From Gammaproteobacteria bacterium (GTDB taxonomy: Bacteria; Pseudomonadota; Gammaproteobacteria; Steroidobacterales; Woeseiaceae), in the NCBI GenBank assembly GCA_030641695.1, contig DAOWGY010000225.1, positions 1-8,594 of the forward strand: a stretch of DNA of 8,594 nt. Direction: 5' to 3'. Position numbers and translations under genes: made by a program. Below are positions 1 through 5,098 of the stretch, one piece after another (position 1 is the first letter of the stretch; each line of letters begins with the position of its first letter). The notes under the pieces were generated by a model. It ran no database searches, had not been told where the DNA came from, and worked only from the letters and a program-made list of their open reading frames with translations.

Positions 1-49
1 CACCCCCAGTCTAATACTATAGCGACCGACGTTGATAGAAAATCTACTT

Positions 50-71
50 GCTACCTATAGGCTACCTAAAG
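50..71. repeat. Two tandem 11-bp units (GCTACCTATAG / GCTACCTAAAG)
   Basis: Two adjacent 11-base units differ at a single position (T versus A at the ninth base). They lie about 50 bp beyond the 3' end of tRNA-Asn, on the far side of its terminator. The rest of 1-79 is AT-richer than the genes to the right, shows no gene, and runs off the window edge. Short direct repeats beside a tRNA 3' end can be arm-type binding sites of a tyrosine integrase, but no integrase or att duplication is visible, so that reading is inference only. Confidence 0.45.
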
Positions 72-79
72 GAACTCGG

Positions 80-115
80 AAAAAGAAAAAGGGCTGACAT
101 CTTCGTCAACCCTTT
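80..115 (-). terminator. Intrinsic terminator of tRNA-Asn
   Basis: Read on the minus strand, an 11-bp stem (AAAGGGTTGAC paired with GTCAGCCCTTT, one G-U pair) with a 6-base loop is followed by a U-rich tract broken by one C. It begins 7 bases after the tRNA CCA end, where a tRNA terminator is expected. On the plus strand the same stem is followed by TTTGATTTTTT, so it may also stop transcription entering from the left. Confidence 0.85.
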
Positions 116-122
116 GATTTTT

Positions 123-198
123 TGGCTCCCCGGGCCGGACTCGAACCAGCGACCAATTGATTAACAGTCAACCGCTCTACCAACTGAGCTACCGAGGA
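123..198 (-). tRNA. tRNA-Asn (anticodon GUU)
   Basis: The reverse complement folds as a 76-nt cloverleaf with an encoded CCA end. The acceptor stem is TCCTCGG with CCGGGGA (one G-U pair) and G as discriminator base. The anticodon loop CTGTTAA carries GTT (plus-strand positions 163-165), which reads AAC and AAU for asparagine. The T arm has the standard TTCGAGT loop. It closely resembles the E. coli tRNA-Asn as I remember it. It lies 77 bp downstream of the aminotransferase stop codon on the same strand and has its own terminator. I could not find a convincing promoter between the two, so it may be transcribed together with the aminotransferase. Confidence 0.97.
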
Positions 199-275
199 AT
201 GGTATTTGTCTGGAATCCTTGAGGATTCCCGCACGCTCGCGAGGGCCGGAATTTTCGGTCAGCCCCCCCGCGAAG
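199..275 (-). other. Spacer between aminotransferase and tRNA-Asn with a perfect hairpin
   Basis: This spacer contains GGAATCC-TTGA-GGATTCC (212-229), a perfect 7-bp inverted repeat with a 4-base loop. No T tract follows it on either strand, so it is not a standard intrinsic terminator. It could be a processing or RNA-stabilising hairpin in an aminotransferase-tRNA transcript. A run of seven C (263-269) and a CTCGCGAG palindrome (236-243) also lie here. No gene is seen. Confidence 0.4.
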
Positions 276-1460
276 TCAAGCCGAGAGCACCCGTTTTATG
301 CGATTGAGGGCCTCCTCGAGCATTTCCATGGAATTGGCGAACGAGATCCTGATATAACCCGGTGCACCGAAAGCGGTTCCCGGCACACAGGCGACGTCAG
401 CCTTGTTGATCAACAGCTCGGTCAGCTCGGCGTCGCTTTGAAGCCCATGGGCCTGCAGTGCCTCGGTGACGCGTGGGAAGGCGTAGAACGTACCTTCGCC
501 GGCACGGCATTCGAAACCGGGCAAGTCATTCAGGGCTGCTACGACAAAATCATGGCGCGATTTGTAAGCGGCGCACATTTCTGCAACAGGCGCCTGATCG
601 CCATCCAGTGCGACCTGAGCCGCCGCCTGTGAGACGCTACAGGCATTCGACGTACTCTGGCTCTGCACGGTTTTCATCGCCGTAATCAGTTCACCCGGCC
701 CGGCCGCAAAACCGATGCGCCAGCCCGTCATCGCATACGCCTTCGATACGCCGTTGGTCGTGACGATCCGGTCGAAAAGCTCAGGACAGGCACTCGCGAA
801 GCTCACGAACGGTTCATCGGCCCAGTGGATATGCTCGTACATGTCGTCGGCAACGACGACAACGTCGGGATGGTCCGCCAGAACCGCTCCGAGCGCCTGT
901 AATTGGGCCCGCGTGTAGCTGGCGCCAGTAGGGTTGCTCGGACTATTCAGTATCACCAGGCGGGTCTTATCGTTCAGAGCCTGCCCGAGTTGCGCGGGCG
1001 TCATCTTGAAATCCTGTTCGATACCCGTCTCGACGACCACGGGCTCTGCTTCCGCGAGCAGGACCATGTCCGGATAGGACACCCAGTATGGAGCAGGAAT
1101 GACGACTTCGTCACCCGGTGCAAGGAGTCCGAGGCAGAGGTTGAAGAGAGCCTGTTTGCCACCCGAGGTCACGATGATCTGCGAGATCTCGTAGTCCAGG
1201 CCGTTATCGCGTGCAAACTTGCGCTGGATCGCCGCCTTGAGTGACGCAGTGCCGTCGATCGGCGTGTACTTGGTCTGGCCGTCTGCGATTGCCTGACAGG
1301 CGGCGTCCTTGATGTGCTGAGGCGTGTCGAAATCGGGCTCGCCGGCACCCAGACTGATGATGTCTCGACCCTGTGCCCGAAGCTCTGCCTCCAATGCCAG
1401 CAGGGCGCCGGTCGGTGACGGCCTCACCCGAGCCATACGTGGCGAAACTGATAAACTCAC
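276..1460 (-). CDS. PLP-dependent class I/II aminotransferase, aspartate/prephenate (1-beta) type
   Basis: This 394-residue enzyme transfers amino groups using pyridoxal phosphate, probably between aspartate or glutamate and 2-oxoacids, in the cytoplasm. The family signature GAGEPDFDTP lies at 38-47, SNPTG at 175-179, and D205 and Y208 contact the cofactor. SKAYAMTGWRIG (239-250) holds the Schiff-base lysine K240 and phosphate-binding R248. R371 in YIRISF binds the substrate carboxylate. Length and motifs fit the Thermus/Rhizobium-type aspartate aminotransferases, often labelled aspC or aatA, and not E. coli AspC. Members of this subgroup can also make arogenate from prephenate; the sequence does not settle which substrate is used. 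The start is GTG: the plus-strand CCTCC at 1467-1471 gives a GGAGG ribosome-binding site 6 bases before it, and the protein then begins MSLSVSPRMARVRPSPT, matching the family N-terminus. An ATG at 1436 would remove conserved residues. It is divergent from uvrB and followed by tRNA-Asn. Confidence 0.92.
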   Translation of the reverse strand: MSLSVSPRMARVRPSPTGALLALEAELRAQGRDIISLGAGEPDFDTPQHIKDAACQAIADGQTKYTPIDGTASLKAAIQRKFARDNGLDYEISQIIVTSGGKQALFNLCLGLLAPGDEVVIPAPYWVSYPDMVLLAEAEPVVVETGIEQDFKMTPAQLGQALNDKTRLVILNSPSNPTGASYTRAQLQALGAVLADHPDVVVVADDMYEHIHWADEPFVSFASACPELFDRIVTTNGVSKAYAMTGWRIGFAAGPGELITAMKTVQSQSTSNACSVSQAAAQVALDGDQAPVAEMCAAYKSRHDFVVAALNDLPGFECRAGEGTFYAFPRVTEALQAHGLQSDAELTELLINKADVACVPGTAFGAPGYIRISFANSMEMLEEALNRIKRVLSA

Positions 1461-1487
1461 TGGTTGCCTCCGCGAAGTGGACGCCAA

Positions 1488-1516
1488 ATGGTACGTGAAA
1501 CGACAAGCTTGCCCAA
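1488..1516 (-). promoter_or_regulatory. Possible promoter of the aminotransferase, overlapping the uvrB start
   Basis: On the minus strand TTGGGC (1511-1516) and TACCAT (1488-1493) are separated by 17 bases and placed so that transcription would start near 1480, about 20 bases before the GTG codon. The -35 matches consensus at only 3 of 6 positions and the -10 at 4 of 6. If real, the -10 box covers the uvrB ATG on the opposite strand. Confidence 0.3.
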
Positions 1517-3548
1517 GAAGTCGAAGGTAGATGATCGTGACGAGTTCAAGCTCGTCTCGAGCTACCAGCCAGCCGGTGACCAGGGACCCGCCATCTCTGG
1601 ACTCGTCGAAGGGCTCAGTGACGGCCTTGCGCGACAAATACTGCTTGGCGTCACCGGCTCCGGTAAGACGTACACGGTGGCGAACGTCATCGAACGTGTG
1701 CAGCGTCCCGCGGTCATATTGGCGCCGAACAAGACCCTGGCTGCGCAGTTGTACGGCGAGATGCGGGAGTTCTTTCCGCGTAACGCGGTTGAATATTTCG
1801 TTTCCTATTACGACTACTATCAGCCCGAGGCCTACGTTCCGAGTTCGGACACCTATATCGAGAAAGATGCCTCGATCAATCAGCACATCGAGCAGATGCG
1901 GCTGTCGGCAACCAAAGCACTCATCGAGCGACGTGACGCAATTATCGTTGCCACTGTCTCCGCGATTTACGGCCTGGGCGATCCCGAGGCATATTTCAGC
2001 ATGGTCCTGCACCTCGTTCGCGGGGACCGCATTGATCAGCGCACCATCCTGAGACGACTCGCGGAACTCCAGTACCAGCGCAATGAACTGGACTTCTCGC
2101 AAGGTACCTATCGGGTGAGGGGAGACATCATCGATGTGTTCCCGGCCGATTCGGATCGCGATGCCGTGCGGATTGAGCTCTTCGACGAGGAAATCGAGTC
2201 GCTGTCCTACTTCGACCCGTTGACCGGCGAGGTCATTCGGCGTGTGCCGAGGCTGACGATCTTCCCGAAAACCCATTACGTAACGCCCCGGGAAACGCTG
2301 TTGCAAGCCTGTGACGAGATCAGGGTCGAGCTGAAGGACCGTCTCGCGTACTTACGTGAGAATGATAAACTTCTTGAAGCTCAACGACTTGAGCAGAGAA
2401 CTTTATTTGATTTAGAGATGATAAAGGAGCTCGGCTATTGCTCCGGAATCGAAAACTCCTCGCGTTACCTGTCTGGCCGCGAGGAAGGCGAGCCGCCACC
2501 GTGCCTGTTCGACTACCTGCCCGACGATGCGCTACTGATCGTCGATGAAAGCCACGTCACTGTGCCGCAACTCGGTGGTATGTACCGCGGTGACCGCTCA
2601 CGCAAGGAGACGCTCGTCCAATACGGATTTCGATTGCCATCGGCTCTCGATAACAGGCCGTTGCGTTTCGACGAGTTCGAGAGACTGTCGCCGCAGACCC
2701 TTTATACATCGGCAACACCCGGGGCCTATGAAACGGAACATGCTGACAACGTGGTCGAGCAGCTCGTTCGGCCCACCGGCCTCGTCGACCCGGACGTCGA
2801 TATTCGGCCTGCAAAGACCCAGGTCGACGACGTGCTGTCTGAAATTCGGCAACGAGTAGCCGCCAACGAGCGCGTACTGATCACGACGCTGACGAAGCGC
2901 ATGGCCGAGGATCTCACCGACTACCTTGCAGAGCACCAGGTCCGTGTGCGCTACCTGCACTCCGACATTGGTACCGTCGAGCGCACCGAGATCATTCGCG
3001 ATCTCAGGCTCGGTGCCTTCGACGTGCTTGTCGGCATCAATTTGCTGCGCGAGGGTCTCGACATGCCCGAGGTGTCGCTCGTTGCTATCCTCGATGCCGA
3101 CAAGGAGGGCTTCCTGCGGTCAGATCGATCGCTGATCCAGACTATCGGTCGAGCCGCCCGGAACATCCACGGCACGGCGATCCTGTACGCAGACAAAATC
3201 ACGGGATCGATGCAGCGAGCGATTGAGGAAACCAGCCGGCGGCGCGACAGGCAACTCGCTCACAATCAAAAACACGGTATCAAGCCGGCGAGCATCGTCA
3301 AGCAGGTTTCTGACATCATGGAGGCGACGTACCCGTCACCGAGGGGCGCTAGACGGAGGATCGCTGAAGATGCACCGGCGTATGAGGCCATGTCTCCCGC
3401 GCAACTGATGAAAAAGGCGGCGAAGCTCGAAAAACAGATGCTCAGGCACGCCAGGGACCTGGAATTCGAGGAAGCCGCAAGACTCAGGGACGAGATTCGT
3501 CGCATCCGGCTCGAGGGTCTGGGACTGTCGGACCTCAAGGCGGGCTAG
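1488..3548 (+). CDS. uvrB: UvrABC excision nuclease subunit B
   Basis: UvrB is delivered to damaged DNA by UvrA, verifies the lesion with its ATP-driven helicase-like core, and recruits UvrC for incision. The product has 686 residues (E. coli 673). Walker A GVTGSGKT is at 54-61. The beta-hairpin that inserts between the strands is around 102-122 (YFVSYYDYYQPEAYVPSS). The Walker B/DExH motif DESH is at 353-356. The second helicase half carries TTLTKRMAEDLT, INLLREGLDMPE and QTIGRAARN. The C-terminal UVR domain that binds UvrC is about 635-675. All expected motifs are present. The ATG at 1488 was chosen because the conserved part begins about 20 residues later (FKLVSSYQPAGDQ). Its ribosome-binding site is weak. 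A TTG at 1464 is in frame but has no Shine-Dalgarno sequence. The gene is divergent from the aminotransferase and followed 58 bp later by tRNA-Val. Codon use changes locally at 2350-2429. Confidence 0.97.
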   Translation: MVRETTSLPKKSKVDDRDEFKLVSSYQPAGDQGPAISGLVEGLSDGLARQILLGVTGSGKTYTVANVIERVQRPAVILAPNKTLAAQLYGEMREFFPRNAVEYFVSYYDYYQPEAYVPSSDTYIEKDASINQHIEQMRLSATKALIERRDAIIVATVSAIYGLGDPEAYFSMVLHLVRGDRIDQRTILRRLAELQYQRNELDFSQGTYRVRGDIIDVFPADSDRDAVRIELFDEEIESLSYFDPLTGEVIRRVPRLTIFPKTHYVTPRETLLQACDEIRVELKDRLAYLRENDKLLEAQRLEQRTLFDLEMIKELGYCSGIENSSRYLSGREEGEPPPCLFDYLPDDALLIVDESHVTVPQLGGMYRGDRSRKETLVQYGFRLPSALDNRPLRFDEFERLSPQTLYTSATPGAYETEHADNVVEQLVRPTGLVDPDVDIRPAKTQVDDVLSEIRQRVAANERVLITTLTKRMAEDLTDYLAEHQVRVRYLHSDIGTVERTEIIRDLRLGAFDVLVGINLLREGLDMPEVSLVAILDADKEGFLRSDRSLIQTIGRAARNIHGTAILYADKITGSMQRAIEETSRRRDRQLAHNQKHGIKPASIVKQVSDIMEATYPSPRGARRRIAEDAPAYEAMSPAQLMKKAAKLEKQMLRHARDLEFEEAARLRDEIRRIRLEGLGLSDLKAG

Positions 3549-3553
3549 GGGTC

Positions 3554-3582
3554 TTGCGCCGCCGCATGGGCTTCAGTATCGT
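3554..3582 (+). promoter_or_regulatory. Candidate promoter of tRNA-Val
   Basis: TTGCGC (3554-3559) and TATCGT (3577-3582) are separated by exactly 17 bases and followed by a GC-rich stretch (GCCGCCC), as is common for stable-RNA promoters under stringent control. Transcription would start near 3589, about 18 bases before the tRNA. A small hairpin CCCTC-GGCT-GAGGG (3589-3602) lies in the leader. It has no T tract, so it is unlikely to terminate uvrB transcription. Confidence 0.4.
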
Positions 3583-3606
3583 ATGCCGCCCTCGGCTGAG
3601 GGAGTA

Positions 3607-3681
3607 GGGCGATTAGCTCAGGGGTAGAGCGCCACGTTGACATCGTGGAGGTCGGTGGTTCGAGACCACCATCGCCCACCA
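3607..3681 (+). tRNA. tRNA-Val (anticodon GAC)
   Basis: This is a complete 75-nt cloverleaf with encoded CCA. The acceptor stem is GGGCGAT with ATCGCCC (seven Watson-Crick pairs) and A as discriminator. The D stem is GCTC/GAGC. The anticodon stem CCACG/CGTGG encloses loop TTGACAT with GAC at 3639-3641, reading GUC and GUU for valine. The T arm is GGTGG/CCACC around TTCGAGA. It sits between uvrB and infC on the same strand. With a candidate promoter upstream and a candidate terminator downstream it looks like a single-gene unit, though readthrough from uvrB is possible. Confidence 0.97.
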
Positions 3682-3736
3682 GCATTCCTGCGATTGCGTT
3701 GCCTGTCAGCAACAAAATGCCTGATTCTTCTGCAAA
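3682..3736 (+). other. tRNA-Val 3' trailer with nested inverted repeats
   Basis: An inner hairpin GTTGC-CTGTCA-GCAAC (3698-3713) is enclosed by outer arms GCATT (3682-3686) and AATGC (3716-3720). It lies directly after the tRNA CCA and may help processing or termination of the tRNA transcript. No gene is seen here. Confidence 0.35.
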
Positions 3737-3762
3737 AATCGGGGTTTCCCCGGTTGTTTCTT
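3737..3762 (+). terminator. Possible intrinsic terminator of tRNA-Val
   Basis: AATCGGGG-TTT-CCCCGGTT forms an 8-bp stem (one G-U pair) with a 3-base loop, and the downstream sequence is T-rich but interrupted (GTTTCTT). The weak T tract lowers confidence. It overlaps the -35 region proposed for infC. Confidence 0.45.
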
Positions 3763-3780
3763 GTACTCTGGCTATATAGA
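3754..3780 (+). promoter_or_regulatory. Candidate promoter of the infC operon
   Basis: TATAGA (3775-3780), inside an AT-rich CTATATAGA stretch, is a fair -10 box. TTGTTT (3754-3759) is a -35 candidate with a short 15-base spacer. Transcription would start near 3787, giving a leader of about 65 bases to the infC start. The -10 is better supported than the -35. Confidence 0.4.
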
Positions 3781-3851
3781 ATCGCGTTCCCGCGGTTGCT
3801 GCTGCAAGACAGGGCGCGCGGGGCACCTGTTTGTTTGCGGAGGAAATTAGG

Positions 3852-4370
3852 ATCGCAGTCACAAAGCGCGTACGACGCAATGAAGAAATAGAGGCCGCCG
3901 AGGTTCGTGTGATCGATTCCGAAGGCGAGCAAAAAGGGGTCATGGACGTCGCTTCGGCGATAGAACTGGCCCGCGGCGAGGCACTTGACCTCGTGGAAGT
4001 TGCGCCCACGGCCGAACCACCGGTCTGCCGAATCATGGATTTCGGCAAATACCTGTTCGAACAGAACAAGAAGGCTCAGTCGGCAAAGCGCAAGCAAAAA
4101 CAGGTACACGTAAAGGAAATTAAATTTCGTCCGGGTACGGACGAAGGTGATTATCAGGTGAAGCTGCGGAAGCTCGTGGCGTTCCTCGAAAATGGGGACA
4201 AAACCAAGATCACGTTGAGGTTCAGAGGCCGGGAGATGGCGCACCAGGATTTGGGTGCCAAGCTGCTGGCCAGGGTCCGGGATGACCTTGAAGAACATGG
4301 TGTCGTCGAGCAGATGCCGCAGATGGAAGGGCGGCAAATGATCATGGTGATGTCACCGAAGAGGCACTAA
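3852..4370 (+). CDS. infC: Translation initiation factor IF3 (apparent ATC start)
   Basis: IF3 binds the 30S subunit, keeps it apart from 50S, and checks start-codon and initiator-tRNA pairing. From the ATC at 3852 the product has 172 residues, normal for the family. The N-terminal domain ends with PPVCRIMDFGKYLFE (56-70), a lysine-rich linker follows, and the C-terminal domain carries VKEIKFRPGTDEGDYQVKLR (87-106), RFRGREMAHQ and EGRQMIMVMSPK. No ATG lies in frame before codon 31, deep in the N-domain. The GGAGG at 3839-3843 is 8 bases from ATC, but only 2 bases from an in-frame ATT at 3846, so ATC is preferred. A TTG at 3831 lies upstream of that Shine-Dalgarno sequence and is less likely. 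A rare start codon is the known basis of IF3 autoregulation in E. coli, where infC starts with AUU. It is the first gene of the operon here. Confidence 0.93.
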   Translation: MAVTKRVRRNEEIEAAEVRVIDSEGEQKGVMDVASAIELARGEALDLVEVAPTAEPPVCRIMDFGKYLFEQNKKAQSAKRKQKQVHVKEIKFRPGTDEGDYQVKLRKLVAFLENGDKTKITLRFRGREMAHQDLGAKLLARVRDDLEEHGVVEQMPQMEGRQMIMVMSPKRH

Positions 4371-4470
4371 GTAGTAAAGAAAGGGCGTAAGCCCTGTCCC
4401 CGCCTGCAGCGGCCGGATTTTCCAACGGAAATCGGGTACGTGGTATGGCCAATAAAGTGGAGACAACAAA
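4371..4470 (+). promoter_or_regulatory. infC-rpmI intergenic leader, candidate L20 autoregulatory RNA
   Basis: This 100-bp gap holds three foldable elements. AGGGC-GTAA-GCCCT (4382-4395) is a hairpin with a GNRA tetraloop. CCGC-CTGCA-GCGG (4400-4412) is a short stem. GATTTTCC-AAC-GGAAATC (4416-4433) is a 7-bp stem with one bulged T, extendable by two C-G pairs past a mismatch. No T tract follows, so it is not a terminator. The rpmI ribosome-binding site GGAG (4459-4462) lies 8 bases before its ATG. In E. coli L20 represses rpmI-rplT by binding RNA in the same position. That this leader does so is inference from position and structure. Confidence 0.45.
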
Positions 4471-4668
4471 ATGTCGAAAATGAAGACCAACCGGGGCGCC
4501 GCCAAGCGCTTCCGCCGGACGGGTAAGGGCGGCTTCAAGCGAGCCCAGTCCCATCTCAATCACATTCTTACCAAGAAATCAGCAAAGCGTAAACGTCACC
4601 TCGGTAGCACCGAGCAAATCGCGGACGCCGATGTGAAGAGCGTGCGCCGCATGCTCCCGTACAGCTAA
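4471..4668 (+). CDS. rpmI: 50S ribosomal protein L35
   Basis: This is a small, very basic protein of the large ribosomal subunit. It has 65 residues, the same length as E. coli L35. The signature GAAKRFRRTGKGGFKR is followed by HILTKKSAKRKRHL, and the protein ends in LPYS where E. coli has LPYA. The ATG at 4471 is preferred over the in-frame ATG at 4480 because it gives the family start MSKMKT and has GGAG 8 bases upstream. It is followed by rplT after 14 bp, so translation of the two is probably coordinated. Confidence 0.97.
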   Translation: MSKMKTNRGAAKRFRRTGKGGFKRAQSHLNHILTKKSAKRKRHLGSTEQIADADVKSVRRMLPYS

Positions 4669-4682
4669 GAGGAGATTGAGAC

Positions 4683-5048
4683 ATGGCAAGAGTAAAAAAT
4701 GGCGTTACCGCCAAAGCACGCCATAAAAGAGTCCTCGGCAAAGCGAAGGGCTACTACGGCGCACGCAGCAAACTTTACAAGACGGCCAAGCAGGCTGTTA
4801 TCAAGGCGGGACAGTACGCCTACCGCGACCGGCGCCAGCGCAAGCGGCAATTCCGTGCGCTTTGGATCGCGCGTATCAACGCGGCGGCCCGACTGCACGG
4901 CCTGTCATACAGCCGCCTGATTAACGGCCTCAATCTTGCGAATATCGACGTCGATCGCAAAGTGCTTGCCGACATCGCTGTGCACGATCCCGAGGGATTC
5001 GGCGCCATCGCCGAACAGGCCAAAGCGGCCCTTGCGCAGAGCAGCTGA
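4683..5048 (+). CDS. rplT: 50S ribosomal protein L20
   Basis: L20 is an early assembly protein of the 50S subunit that binds 23S rRNA. In E. coli it also represses its own operon by binding the rpmI leader. It has 121 residues against about 118 usually. It starts MARVKNGVTAKARHKRVL, followed by the basic helical extension with AKGYYGARSKLYKTAKQAV and YAYRDRRQRKRQFRALWIAR, then the globular C-terminal part with RLHGLSYSRLINGL. GAGGAG (4669-4674) provides a strong ribosome-binding site 8 bases before the ATG. The gene lies between rpmI and pheS. Confidence 0.98.
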   Translation: MARVKNGVTAKARHKRVLGKAKGYYGARSKLYKTAKQAVIKAGQYAYRDRRQRKRQFRALWIARINAAARLHGLSYSRLINGLNLANIDVDRKVLADIAVHDPEGFGAIAEQAKAALAQSS

Positions 5049-5098
5049 TTTCGTCACGGCGGGGCGGTGAGTGATGCACCGGCTCCGGGATACAGGAA

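Noticed and set aside
1385..1400. CTG-N10-CAG resembling a LexA (SOS) box upstream of uvrB
   Set aside because: The central ten bases (CCTCCAATGC) lack the alternating AT pattern of LexA operators, and the site is inside coding sequence about 90 bases from the uvrB start, so it is probably chance.
1464..1487. TTG at 1464 as the uvrB start
   Set aside because: There is no Shine-Dalgarno sequence before it, it overlaps the aminotransferase ribosome-binding site, and the added eight residues are not part of the family.
1461..2306. The minus-strand reading frame of the aminotransferase stays open for another 282 codons upstream, antisense to uvrB
   Set aside because: This part encodes no recognisable domain and overlaps a clearly real uvrB. 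The GGAGG before the GTG at 1460 and the family N-terminus place the true start there. Long antisense frames are common opposite GC-rich genes.
2545..3538. Several 60-120 residue reading frames on both strands overlapping uvrB
   Set aside because: None has a recognisable family, a good ribosome-binding site or plausible composition. They are frame shadows of uvrB.
3618..4337. 239-codon minus-strand frame across tRNA-Val and infC
   Set aside because: It runs antisense through a tRNA gene and a conserved coding gene and shows no recognisable domain.
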